In this document: piece after piece, positions 1 to 11,866 of the stretch | Numbering within the stretch: position 1 is the stretch's first letter | Layout: every line of letters begins with the position of its first letter | NCBI RefSeq assembly: GCF_050003625.1 | Contig: NC_134400.1 | Span: 66,668,126 to 66,732,125 of the forward strand | Direction: 5' to 3' | Length of the DNA stretch: 64,000 bases | Source of the DNA: Haematobia irritans | Lineage: Eukaryota; Arthropoda; Insecta; Diptera; Muscidae | Program-made: the position numbers and the translations under genes | The notes under the pieces: generated by a model | Databases searched by the model: none | The model's input: the letters and a program-made list of their open reading frames with translations, nothing else | What the model was told of the DNA's origin: nothing

Positions 1-2750
1 TGACAATAAAGAAATAAAATTAAAAACAAAACCTGTAGAGGCAAAATTCTGTAGAAGCAAAATTTTTACAAAACTTTCTGTTAGTTTTTAACAACAATTT
101 CTGTAGAAATCAAGTTTTGAAACGAAAACTTGGTAACAAGAATTTCTATAGAAACAAAATATTAACAAAATTATCTAGAGAAATAAAATTTTTAACAAGA
201 ATTTCTTCTAATCTTCTGTAGAAACAAAACTTTGAGAAGGACAATCTTGAGAAAAAATTTAGTGGAAGCAAATTAAAAAATTTTCCAATAGAAATAAACA
301 TTTTAACAAGAATTTTTATAGAAACAAAGTTTAGACGAGATTTTCGAAGAACACTTTTAAACAATTTAATATAGAAATTAATTGTTTATTGAAACACAAT
401 TTGAAAACAAAATTTTCTATAGAAAATATATAACGAAATTTTCAATAAAAACACAATGTTGTTATAGTTTATAGAAACAATATGACTAAAGTTTATGCAG
501 AAATAACATTTTGATTAAATTTTTAAACATTTCTACAAGAAAACAACAAAAGTTTGTCGACAAAAAAATTTTGACCAAATTTTCTAAAGAAAAAAACGAA
601 TTTCTATAAAACTTTTGACATACGTGGAAAGAAATTTTATATATTGAAAAAACATTTTGAAATAAACTTTTCTTAAAAAAGTTGCTAAAATATTAAAAAA
701 AAAGAAATTTCGACAAAACTTTCTATATGAACAAAATGATCTACAGAAGAAAAAAAATCTATAGAAGAAAGATGTGACAAAGTTTTCTTTTTTTTAACAA
801 ATTTTTGGCCAAAATTTCTATGGAATCACAATTTTGACCAAGTATACAAACACAATTTTTTAAAAATTAAATTAAAATTGTGATAAAATGTACTAAAGAA
901 ATAAAATTTTACTAACATTTTCTAAATAAATAATATTTTGACATATAAATTAAATTAAAAAAATCTAAAAACCACAATTTTGGCAAAATTTTATAAAGAA
1001 ATCAAATTTTCACAACATTTTCTGTATATGTTATTTAAAAACATTGAATTTTTCATAAAATATAATGACGAAATAAATTTTTAACAAAATGTTTAAATCT
1101 GTTTAACGATATATATTGAACAAATGACTCCTAAAAACTCTTCACTTTGCCGATAGCGATAAGGTAACTTAATCCTATATATTTTCACTTGGTAACATTG
1201 GAATGAGATACTAGTTCTGCGAAATTCCCGCCATTTTTCAATGATTTGTTTTTCTGTAGCATATAGTATAGTATAGCATATGTATTGTACATGTTAATAG
1301 CAAGTGGGCACCAGTGCTCATGTGGCTCAGCATGTAGCGCAGTGGAGCGGGAGTCCTGAAGTCCAGGTTCAAAACCTATTGCACCCGGAGACTATCTTTT
1401 AGATTTTATTTAATTATATATAAGGTATGATAGTTAAACCTAAAACATTTTTTGCAGACCTTTTTCGAATCTTTATTAACCTTCGTAGGGAATTTTTAAA
1501 ATCATACTATGGTTTTGGAAAGCTATTAATAAAAATGATGTTAGAAATTGATTGGTTACTAATTATGGTGATAATAAATTTGACGAATTTGGACAACATT
1601 TTCTAAAATGTTCAATGTTTCAATATTACACTGAACAAAATATTGTCGCAAACTAAAAAAAATCTTCAAACCAAGGCGAGTATTTTTTGGCAGAGAATAA
1701 TATAAAGTGTTGTCTTGTCTAAAAGACAATAAACTTTGCGATACCTTAGAGTTAGAAAATTTGACTTAACAATGGAATTTTATACAATTTATTGAATTGA
1801 TTTCAACTTGTCCTAAAAATTTTGTTCTAAAAGAAACACATTTTTGACAAAATATTCAATAGAACCACATTTTTTATAGAAACAAAATTTTGAAAAAAAA
1901 TCTAGTAAAAGGGATCTTTGACAAATTTTTCAATAAAAGCTAAATTTTGAAAAAAATTTAAAAAATTAAAAGTGTTCTATAAAAACAAAATTTTGTCAAA
2001 ATTATATATTGGAGAACATTTTGTATATTTTTAATTCTATAAAAAAGTTTGTAAAACCAAAATTTTAACATAATTTTCTATAAAACCAACATTTTGACAA
2101 AGTTTTCTATAGAAACAAAGTTTTTTCTTTTTTAATTCTAGTTTTATAAAGTTCGTACAAAAATGTTGTTTCAACACAAAAGTTTAATAAATTTCTTTAT
2201 AGAAACTTTTGTCAAAGTTGTCTTTTTATAGAATATTTTGTAAAATTTTTAGTTTTGCAGAAGATTTTTGTCAAAATTTTGTTTCTGCGGAAAATTTTGT
2301 CAATTATTTTTTATAGAAAATTTTGTTTCTATAGGAAATTTTGTCAAAATTTTGTTATTATAAAAAGTTCTGTCACAAGTATGCTTCTGTAGAAACTTTT
2401 ATCATTTTTGAAAAACTTTATTTCTTGTTAAACATTTAAAATTTTTTTTCAAAATTTATTAAAAATTTAATTTCTTTCGTCAAAAATTTGTTGCTATAAA
2501 AAACTTTGTCATATTTGGTTTATGTAGACTTTTTTTCTGTAGAACATCTTGTCACCGTTTAATTTCATTAAACAATTATGTTTTTACAGAACATTTTCTC
2601 AAAATATTATTTTGTAGACATTTTTTTTCATTTTTTTTAGAAAAATTTGTAAATTTTTTTTCTTAAAAAAAATTGTCAAAATAATTTTCCTCTTTTGGTT
2701 AAGCTACTCTTGTAATTTAGTCAACCCATGGTTTTAAACTGAAATAAAAA
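1..2750. repeat. Foldback-like composite repeat, copy 1
   Basis: No gene is visible. Positions 1-1085 are a degenerate array of roughly 30-bp AT-rich units of the type AAATTTTGACAAAATTTTCT followed by AYAGAAACAA. Positions about 1800-2700 hold the same units in the reverse complement (TTTTGTCAAAATTTTGTTTC type). Between them lies a non-repetitive core (about 1127-1660) that contains a tRNA-like block. Inverted arrays of short repeats around a unique middle recall foldback elements of Drosophila, but no transposase is present and the ends are not sharp. The same layout recurs at 3061-5520. The array orientation is seen directly; the foldback assignment is inference. Confidence 0.5.
1323..1388 (+). 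other. tRNA-like block in repeat core, copy 1
   Basis: The block holds an A-box-like TAGCGCAGTGG and, about 34 bp later, a B-box-like GGTTCAAAACC, which is the spacing and sequence of an internal pol III promoter. A convincing cloverleaf is not obvious, so this is read as a tRNA-derived SINE head or tRNA pseudogene and not as a working tRNA gene. It recurs in diverged form at about 4390-4457. Confidence 0.45.
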
Positions 2751-3060
2751 AACAATAATGATTGCTCATAATTGTTTTTGTATAGAAAATTATGTTAAAA
2801 TTATATTTTTTAAGAAAGTTTTCTGTAGAACATTTTATTTCTTTAGAAAATTCTGTTTTTGTAGAAAGGTTTGTCAACATATTTTCCTTTAGAAAATTTG
2901 TCACAATTTTATTTCTTCAGAACATGTTGGCAAAATTTTATATCCGTAGAAATTTTGAAAATTTTTTTATTTATATAGAAAATTTCGTCAAAATTCTATA
3001 GAGAAGGTTTTTTCAACAGTTGCTTCCTTTAGACATCTATGTCGAAAGTTTTTTTTTCTT
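2751..3060. repeat. AT-rich spacer between the composite repeats
   Basis: This is a continuation of the degenerate AT-rich arrays, with many TTTCTTTAGAAAATTTTGTC-like words. Short open frames here are by-products of low complexity. Nothing else is seen. Confidence 0.5.
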
Positions 3061-3774
3061 AGAAAACATGGTCTAAATTTTATTTCTTTAGCAAATCTGG
3101 CTTCCAATAAAATTTTGGAAAAATTCTGCTTCTACAGAAAATTTTGACAAAATGGTATTTCTTTAGAAAATGGTGATGGGGCTTGTTTTTCTTTGAACAT
3201 GTGAAGAAATAAATTTTTGCCAAATTTGCTAAAAAAAAATATATTTTACAGAAATAAAATGTTAATAAATATTTTTCGAAGAATCTTTTTTCTTCGGAAA
3301 AATTTAATTTTCTATATAAATAAAATTTTGGCAAAATTTTATTCGACAAAACTTTCTACAGGAACAAAATGATCTACAGAAGAACAAAATCGATACAAAC
3401 AAGATGTGACAAAGTTTTTTTTTTTAACAATAAAATTGGCTATAGAAACACAATTTTCAAAATATTTGGTATTGAAAAAAAGATTTAAAGAAATAAAAAA
3501 ATTTTAACAAACGAAATAAAATGTTGCCAAAATTTTTCAAATAAATTCAAATTAAAATAAATTCAAATTAAAAAAATAATAAAAATAAAATTGTGATATA
3601 TATTGAAAAATTACACCTAAAAACTCTTCATTTTCTACAGCGATAAGTTAACTCAATCCTATATATATTTTCACTTGGCAACACTGGAATGAGATACTAG
3701 TTTTGCGAAATTCCCGCCATTTTTCAATGATTTGTTTTTCTGTTTGTTAAGTTAAATGGTGCAAATATAGCATA

Positions 3775-4347
3775 CACACAAAAAAAATTTTTTCTGATTC
3801 AATCACGAAATTAATTGATCCAATTAATTTTTTAATTGATATGTCTTCAATCACGAAAATGATAGTATCAATCACAGTTTTAATTGGGCATAGAAAACAT
3901 TCTTGATTAAAAAATTAATTGATTTCATTACCAAATTTCAATTAATTTTTTAATTGATTCAATTAAAAATTTAATTGATGTTGATTGCAAAACTCAATTA
4001 ATTTTGTAATTAAAAAAGGTAACTATTTTCAATTACATTCTGAATTGGCTCAGAATTTTTATTTGGATTAACAATTGATTGTTTGAAAAAAACAAATTTA
4101 ATTAAAAATTTAAAAAAATGTTCATCACTTTTTTAACTGACTTAGTCTTCGGAATTTGAATAAAAGTTAATTGTATCAATTAAATTTTTAATTAAAAATT
4201 TTTAAATTTTCAATCATTGACTAAATTAACTTAATGGTTCTATCTTGATTAAAAAGTTAATTGTACCAATTAATTTATTAATTGAAAAAAATTTCAACTT
4301 CAATTAACTTTTTAATTGGAAATATTTTGGTGATATTTTTTTCTGTG
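3775..4347. mobile_element. 573-bp TA-target MITE, rich in AATTAATTTTTTAATTGA words
   Basis: The element is flanked by a TA duplication (3773-3774 and 4348-4349). The uninterrupted site GCATATGTATTG survives in copy 1 at 1276-1287. Terminal inverted repeats read CACACAAAAAAAAT on the left and CACAGAAAAAAAT on the right (reverse complement). The interior is a mosaic of self-complementary TCAATTAATTTTTTAATTGA-like words and has no coding frame. The TA target and short TIR fit a Tc1/mariner-type non-autonomous element (family knowledge). Boundaries are supported to the base by the empty site. Confidence 0.8.
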
Positions 4348-4389
4348 TATGTATTGTACATGTTAATAGCAAGTGGGCACCAGCGCTCA

Positions 4390-4457
4390 TGTAGTTCAGT
4401 ATGTAGCGCAGTGGAGTGGGAGCCTTAAAGTCCAGGTTCAAATCGTATTGCACCCGG
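4390..4457 (+). other. tRNA-like block in repeat core, copy 2
   Basis: This is the counterpart of the block at 1323-1388, with TGTAGCGCAGTGG and GGTTCAAATCG as A-box-like and B-box-like words. It is diverged from the first copy, so the pair is old. Confidence 0.45.
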
Positions 4458-5659
4458 AGACTATCTGTTTTTAGATTTTATTTGATAGTTAAACCTAAAA
4501 CATTTTTTTACAGACATTTTTCGAATCTTTATTGTCCTTCGTTGGGAATTTTTAAAATCATACTGTTTTTGGAGAACTATTAATAAAAATGTCAACTTGA
4601 CCTAAAAATTCTGAAACCTTCTGTTTTTTATAAGAATAAGAATTTTTAAAACAAATTTCTATTGAAAGGGAACTTTGACAAAATTTTCTATAAAAGCAAA
4701 ATTTTGACAAAGTCTTCTATGAAAAGAAAAGATTTTTAAAAATTTTCTTTAAAAACAAAGTTTTTACAAAAATTTTGGCAAAATTTTATATTGGAGAACA
4801 TTTTCATATTTTTTGTAAAAGTTTTGTAAAAAAAAAAGTTTTGTAAAAGTTTGTAAAACCAAAATTTTAACATAGTTTTCTATAAAAACAACATTTTTAC
4901 AAACTTTTGTATAGAAACAAAGTTTTTTAAAATTTTAGTTTTATAAAATTCGTAAAAATTTTGTTTCAATACAAAAGTTTGTCAAAATTTCTTTATAGAA
5001 ACTTTTTATCAAAGTCTTCTTTTTATAGAAAATTTTGTAAAATTTTTGGTTCTACAGAAGATTTTTGTCAACATTTTGTTTCTCTAGAAAATTTTGTCCA
5101 CGTTTTTATCAAACATTTTGTCAAAATTTTATTTCCATAAATTATTTAGTCAATATTTTATTTCTATAGGAAATGTCAACATTTTATTTCTATTGAAAAT
5201 TTTGGTTTTATAAAAAGATTTGTTTGTGTAGAAACTCTTTTTTTCGTTTTTAAAAAACGTTATTTCTTGTTAAACATTGAAAAAAATCAAAATTTATTAA
5301 AAAATTAATTTCTTATGTCAATTTTGCTTTGTTGCTATAAAAAACTTTGTCACATTTGTTTTATATAGATTTTTTTCTGTAAACTTTTTTCAAATTTAAT
5401 TTCATTAAAAATTTTATTTTTAAAGAAAATGTCAAAATATAATTTCTGCAGAAAACATTTAAACGTTTTTGTCATTTCTTAAAAAAATTGTCTAAATAAT
5501 TTTCTTCTGTTGGTTAACCCTTTCACTACCGTTGGACACCTGAGAGGACATGACTTTGAGCTTTATTTTAATATTTTTATTGGAGTATGTTAAAGGTGTC
5601 CTTCTAATAATAATTTACAAGTTTTGCAAGTTTTTTTCTATGTTTGAAAAAATAACATG

Positions 5660-5956
5660 TTCTAAAATAAAATTTTGACAAAATGTAGAACATTTTTATA
5701 CAATTTTCTAATAAAATCAATTTTTAATAAAATTTTAGAAAGAAATGAGGCCAAAATTTTTTAAAGAAATTAAACTTTCTACAGACATAAAATTTTCTAT
5801 AGAAACAAAATTAACAAAATTAAATAATATTTTGGCGAAGTTTTCTAAAAAAGGAAAAAACTGTGACATAATTTTCTTAAGAAATAAATTTTTGACATAA
5901 CTTTTTCAAAGAAATACAATTTGACAAAATATTTTTAGAAAGAAAATTTTAACATC
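5660..5956. repeat. Third AT-rich array, cut by assembly gap
   Basis: Forward-type units (AAAATTTTGACAAAAT, TTTCTAWAGAAA) resume after a short unique stretch at 5515-5655 and run into the N block. No gene is visible. Confidence 0.5.
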
Positions 5957-6056
5957 NNNNNNNNNNNNNNNNNNNNNNNNNNNNNNNNNNNNNNNNNNNN
6001 NNNNNNNNNNNNNNNNNNNNNNNNNNNNNNNNNNNNNNNNNNNNNNNNNNNNNNNN
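5957..6056. other. Assembly gap of exactly 100 N
   Basis: One hundred consecutive N, the usual placeholder for a scaffold join of unknown length. Continuity between the left repeat region and the right side is therefore not proved by sequence. Confidence 0.99.
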
Positions 6057-6470
6057 TTTACTCCTAGCGCATTGTTTGAAGACACTTTATCATCGTTGCG
6101 CATTGTTTGGGCTCATTTGCATTGTTCAAGGACTGTCCCGCTGTTTTTATTCATTGCAACGCATTGTTCGGAGACCTTGATAGTTTCGGGACTTTTTTTC
6201 TCTTTGAGATTTGTATTGCAATGAACACCTATTTCATATTTAAAGTGTTTATTGGTCTTTTCATATTTATTTTAACATGATTTCTATTAAATTTCGTCGT
6301 TTTTATATTTTTTACCTATAAAGGATGTTGCCACTTTATTACAATATAATTGAATTTTTGGCGCCGTTCATTGTCTTAATACTTATCGCCTCTGACATTC
6401 CTAAATAAACAAATGTAAACATAAACGTTTATGCAATAAAGTTGGGTTCTGCAGAACAAATTTTTATATG
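6057..6470. other. Non-coding stretch with spaced GCATTGTT words
   Basis: Positions 6066-6175 carry four or five copies of GCATTGTTYG spaced about 25-60 bp apart. The remainder is AT-rich and featureless. No coding frame of note. Confidence 0.4.
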
Positions 6471-6639
6471 TTTCATCTAAATACCAGTATGCACCACTAG
6501 CGAATACTTCGTATGTGTCTTAATAATATAATTTTGACTCGCACATCTTAAAAGAGCATAGTGTAAAGAAGTAATAACAACTTGTCTTATAAATTATTGC
6601 AATTAAAATTTGCATGCAAAATGTGATGTGAGACTTACG

Positions 6640-6993
6640 CCTCCGTGGTCATATGAGACTATATCGGGCGAAAGATATTTATAGGGGAAATATATCTACA
6701 CCTTACCCGATTTTAATAAAATATGTTACGCATACCTGTATGGTTACAATGACACCTCCTCTTTGTGAAAAAATTCTCTTAAATCTGGGTAAAACTTTAA
6801 CTTCTGTGGTCACAGGAGTATAAATGGGACAATAGATATATGTGGGAGCTATATCTGAATCAATTTCAAGCAACTTTGCCATGCACATATGGAATGTTAT
6901 TTCTACGCCATGTGAAAAATGTCACGTAAATTGGAGCAAAACTTTGATCTCTGTGGTCAACTGAATGAAAATCGGGCGAAAGAAATATAAGCT
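6640..6993 (-). mobile_element. Helentron interior fragment, reverse orientation
   Basis: Read on the minus strand, this contains diverged copies of the block found inside the other Helentrons of the window (TTTCGCCCGATTT, then TATGACCACGGAGG, then a CAGATATAGCTCCCA-like word). It abuts a forward-oriented Helentron start at 6997, so two fragments lie head to head. Confidence 0.55.
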
Positions 6994-6996
6994 AGT

Positions 6997-7307
6997 TATA
7001 CCCTTCACCACTACTGTGGTACAGGGTATAATAAGTTTGGCCATTGGTATGTAACGCCAAGAAGGAAAAGTCTGAGACCCATCGTTTAGTTTACCGATCG
7101 TCTTAGAATTAAATTCTGAGTCGAATTAGCGATGTCCGTCTGTCTGTCTGTCCGTCCGTCTGTCTGTCTGTCTGTTCATGTATTTTTGTGCGCAAAGTAC
7201 AGGTCGCAGCTTAAGTCCGATCGTACTCAAATTTGGCATAGGGTCGTTGTTTGGAACAACGACAATCGCTATTGATTTTGCAAAAAAACGGTTCAGATTT
7301 AGATATA
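6997..7307 (+). mobile_element. INE-1/DINE-1-like Helentron, 5' end
   Basis: It starts with TATACCCTTCACC, folds back as a subterminal hairpin (TATACCCT ... AGGGTATA), then carries GAGTCGAATTAGCGATG and a GTCY microsatellite (GTCCGTCTGTCTGTC). This layout is that of Drosophila INE-1/DINE-1 Helentrons (family knowledge). It is cut at 7307 within TTCAGATTTAGATATA by the 3' end of LINE L1. No Rep/Hel coding is present, so it is non-autonomous. Confidence 0.7.
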
Positions 7308-9981
7308 GGTTAGGTTAGGTTAAAGTGGCAGCCCGATTAAATTTCAGGCTCACTTAGACTATTCAGTCCATTGTGATACCACATTTAACTAAAAGTATCT
7401 ATTACATATGGGCACTTCTAGTCTTAACCACTGAACCTTCTCCATTATTTACTTTTGTGGAACCAACCAGATTGCTCCAAAAACATTAACAAACTGCTTA
7501 AGTTAACGTTTTCCAGGTCAGCCAGTAATCTAAAGCTATATGCTCCTAAAATTCGCTTACGCCTTACACAAAAAGCAGGACACTCACACAAGAGGTGTTT
7601 AATTGATTCCTTTTCCTCCACGTCATGACAGCTTATACAATAGTCATTATACTTCGCACCTATAGTTTTTGCAAATTCGCCTATCAGGCAGCGACCCGTT
7701 ATAGCAGATATTAGGAGTGCTATCTGACGCCTTGAGAACACTAGCATATCTATTTTGCGGTTTAAGTTTAAATGGGGCCATATTTGCTTGGTGTCGTTAC
7801 AATCCTTGCAATTTTCCCATCGAATATTGGCCATCATAACAGCCTTCTCACGCAGTAAGAGCTTGCAGGTGGCCAGAGGCATACCAACAGATTCTAGTTC
7901 CCCTGGAATATGTAAGGTAGTTCCTAGCCTTGCTAACACATCTGCTTCACAGTTCCCCGGTATGTTCCTATGACCAGGCACCCATATTAGGTGAATATTG
8001 TACTGCTCAGCCATCTCGTTGACAGATTTGCGGCAGTCTATGGCCGTTTTTGAGTTAAGGAACACAGAGTCCACGGATTTTATTGCAGGTTGACTGTCTG
8101 AGTATATATTAATGCCAATATTTGTTGGAACATTACTTCTCAGCCAATTCACCACCTCTCTTATTGCCAATATTTCAGCCTGAAAAACACTACAGTGATT
8201 AGGTAATCTTTTCGCTATTCGAATTTCCAGATCTTTAGAAAATACTCCGAACCCCACTTGTCCATTCAATTTGGAGCCATCAGTATAGAAATCTATATAT
8301 CTTCTATTCCCCGGGGTCTGTGTACACCACGCCTCACTGTTGGGAATTAGAGTTTCAAACTTTTTGTCGAAAAGTGGTCTCGCCAAAGTGTAATCCACTA
8401 CGTTAGGCACATCTGGCATTACTTTGAGGACCGAACTATGACCGTACATTTTTTCCGACCACAGCGATAGCTCGCGCAACCGCACAGCCGTTGTTGCAGC
8501 TGACTGTTTGGCCAAAATGTCTAAAGGCAATAGATGTAGCATGACATTAAGGGAGTCTGTTCCTGTCTTACTAAATGCGCCTGAGATACATAAGCTCGCC
8601 ATACGCTGAACTTTATCAAAACAAGTCGGTTTCTGAAGTGCCGGCCACCAGACTACAACACCATATAGCATTATAGGTCTAACCACTGCCGTGTATAGCC
8701 AATGCACAATTTTTGGTCTTAGTCCCCACTTTTTCCCTATTGCCTTTTTGCACGAGTACAAAGCTACCGTGGCTTTTCTCGCCCTCTCTTCAATATTAAG
8801 CCTAAAATTCAGCTTCCTGTCCAAACTAACGCCAAGGTATTTTGCACACTCACCAAAGGGAATTTCAGTACCCCCTAAGGAAATGGGCCTAACCATGGGA
8901 GTTTTGCGATCTTTGCAGTACATGACTATTTCTGTCTTTGCTGGATTTACCCCAAGACCATTATCTTTCGCCCATTTCTCAGTCATCCGGAGAGCTCTCT
9001 GTATAATATCTCTGATTGTGGATGGGAATTTTCCCCTGACTGCTAGCACCACATCATCTGCGTATGCCACCACTTTTATCCTTTCTTTTTCTAGAGAAAC
9101 CAGAAGGTTGTTTATAGCAACATTCCAAAGAAGAGGTGATAGAACTCCTCCTTGGGGAGTGCCTCTGTTCACATACCTTTGTATGTTTGCTTGCCCTAGT
9201 GTGGCTGAAATACGTCTCTTTATTAGAAGTTCGTCTAACAGCCTAAGTATACCTGGATCAACATTCAGAGTTGTCAGTCCATTTAATATCGAGCTCGGAT
9301 GGACATTATTGAACGCCCCTTCGATGTCTAGAAACGCCACGATTGTGTATTCTTTGACAGATAGTGAGCTTTCAATAAAGCTGACTAGTTCATGCAATGC
9401 GGTCTCAGTAGACCTGCCCTTCGAGTATGCATGCTGTCGTTTCGAGAGCAAACTTGAATCCACGCTAGTTCTAAGATACATGTCTATCATCCTCTCCAGG
9501 GTCTTAAGTAGGAATGAGGATAAGCTGATTGGTCGGAAATCCTTCGCACTCGAGTGAGAGGCTTTTCCTGCTTTAGGTATGAAGACAACTTTTGTTTCCC
9601 TCCACTTTTCTGGAATATATGCTAAGTTTACACATTGTTTATATATCACCGTCAACCAGGGGATAATTCTTTCAGCCACTGCATGTAACTCCGCCGGAGT
9701 AATTCCATCAGGTCCGGGGGATTTGAATGGTCCAAAGCTATTTAAAGCCCATTTTATTCTAGATTCCGACACAATTTCCTCGATAGGAAATGATCGCTGA
9801 GCCTCTGTTACACCGCCGTTCAACCGTCTGATTTCCAGGGAAGTGTGTGTCCAAAAGTACCTCCAACGTCTCCTCACTGGACGTTGTCCAATTTCCCTCC
9901 GATGTTTTAATGAAACCTGGAGCGGTGTTAGTTTGCTTTGTTAAAGAGCTTCCTGCAGGATTTCCTCATATTACTTAACTC
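7308..9981 (-). mobile_element. LINE L1, RNase H-bearing, 5'-truncated, minus strand
   Basis: The 3' end of the LINE is at 7308, where the minus strand ends in a TAACCTAACCTAACC tail. The 3' UTR (7308-7444) matches the other copies (L2, L3, L4). The 5' end is lost at about 9981, next to an (AT)n tract. Compared with L2, about 170 bp is missing around 9930 (coding region upstream of RT). With an AP endonuclease in sister copies, an RT and a C-terminal RNase H, it belongs to the I/LOA-type group of non-LTR elements; the exact clade is not certain. Confidence 0.85.
7445..9877 (-). CDS. LINE ORF2 fragment: reverse transcriptase plus RNase H
   Basis: This long open frame of 810 codons is the largest in the window. 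It encodes the replication enzyme of the LINE. RT motifs are in order: FRPISLSS near residue 114, AFLDIEGAFNNVH near 181, GTPQGGVLSPLLW near 239 and the catalytic YADD at about 272-275. A type I RNase H domain follows at about 528-650, with YTDGS, QAEILA, YSDSQ and a final NCEAD supplying the acidic residues. A CxxC...H...C knuckle lies near residues 730-755. The first codon is not a natural start: the endonuclease part lies upstream in L2 and L3 and is missing here. There are no internal stops, so this copy is relatively young. Confidence 0.85.
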   Translation of the reverse strand: MRRRWRYFWTHTSLEIRRLNGGVTEAQRSFPIEEIVSESRIKWALNSFGPFKSPGPDGITPAELHAVAERIIPWLTVIYKQCVNLAYIPEKWRETKVVFIPKAGKASHSSAKDFRPISLSSFLLKTLERMIDMYLRTSVDSSLLSKRQHAYSKGRSTETALHELVSFIESSLSVKEYTIVAFLDIEGAFNNVHPSSILNGLTTLNVDPGILRLLDELLIKRRISATLGQANIQRYVNRGTPQGGVLSPLLWNVAINNLLVSLEKERIKVVAYADDVVLAVRGKFPSTIRDIIQRALRMTEKWAKDNGLGVNPAKTEIVMYCKDRKTPMVRPISLGGTEIPFGECAKYLGVSLDRKLNFRLNIEERARKATVALYSCKKAIGKKWGLRPKIVHWLYTAVVRPIMLYGVVVWWPALQKPTCFDKVQRMASLCISGAFSKTGTDSLNVMLHLLPLDILAKQSAATTAVRLRELSLWSEKMYGHSSVLKVMPDVPNVVDYTLARPLFDKKFETLIPNSEAWCTQTPGNRRYIDFYTDGSKLNGQVGFGVFSKDLEIRIAKRLPNHCSVFQAEILAIREVVNWLRSNVPTNIGINIYSDSQPAIKSVDSVFLNSKTAIDCRKSVNEMAEQYNIHLIWVPGHRNIPGNCEADVLARLGTTLHIPGELESVGMPLATCKLLLREKAVMMANIRWENCKDCNDTKQIWPHLNLNRKIDMLVFSRRQIALLISAITGRCLIGEFAKTIGAKYNDYCISCHDVEEKESIKHLLCECPAFCVRRKRILGAYSFRLLADLENVNLSSLLMFLEQSGWFHKSK

Positions 9982-10000
9982 TTATATAATATATATACAT

Positions 10001-11510
<1,510 letters not shown>

Positions 11511-11715
11511 AGACGAAAGCGGCAACCAGTCCGAACAACATGTTTCCATAGCTACTATAGGATCTATATTGGAAAATTCCCACTCAGCGGAACTACGTTG
11601 CTGGCTTAATTGTTCAAGCTGCTTGCATATTCCGTGTCAATGAAGTTATTGTATTCGATTACATTGGGCCTGCCACAACCAGAAAAATTAAACGTCACTA
11701 TGATTCGGATGATAG
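11511..11715 (+). pseudogene. SPOUT1: SPOUT1 (C9orf114/CENP-32)-like methyltransferase, 5' part
   Basis: The plus strand reads VSIATIGSILENSHSAELR, which matches the start of the SPOUT catalytic domain of SPOUT1-family RNA methyltransferases. After a frameshift around 11594 it continues YVAGLIVQAACIFRVNE and VIVFD, also family-like, then KRHYDSDDS. At 11715 it is cut by the hAT-like insertion and resumes in the same frame at 62281. Family members methylate 28S rRNA and act at kinetochores (known for the human protein). Frameshifts show this copy is dead; an intact paralogue would be expected elsewhere in the genome. Confidence 0.8.
11708..11715. repeat. Left 8-bp target duplication GATGATAG
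   Basis: Identical to 62281-62288. Eight base pairs is the hAT-type duplication length. Removing one copy and everything between restores the SPOUT1-like frame across the site. Confidence 0.9.
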
Positions 11716-11866
11716 TAGAGGTGTGCACGTGAGTAATATTTTACTCACGCACACTCACGTCGGAAAAATCTTAGGTTAGATTAGGTTAAAGTGGCAGCCC
11801 GATTAAGATTCAGGCTCACTTAGACTATTCAGTCCATTGTGATACCACATTAACTAAAAGTACCTA

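Larger units (their letters stand above)
3061..5520. repeat. Foldback-like composite repeat, copy 2
   Basis: This is a diverged second copy of the 1-2750 unit. The forward array runs to about 3600. The core begins with CTAAAAACTCTTCA (about 3611) and shares the run TGAGATACTAGTT and the tRNA-like block with copy 1. The reverse-oriented array covers about 4600-5520. It differs from copy 1 by many substitutions and by a 573-bp MITE insertion at 3775-4347. A further forward-type array continues from about 5660 to the gap. Confidence 0.5.

Noticed and set aside
5906..6103. Minus-strand frame spanning the N gap
   Set aside because: It includes 34 unknown codons over the gap, and the flanks show no coding character.
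7308..7325. A telomere
   Set aside because: The GGTTA units number only two or three and are the 3' tails of LINE copies.
8691..9557. Plus-strand frame of 288 codons inside LINE L1
   Set aside because: It lies antisense to the RT region, whose motifs are unambiguous on the minus strand. The same antisense frame recurs at 13422-13883 and 57119-57577, as expected for a shadow of a conserved gene.
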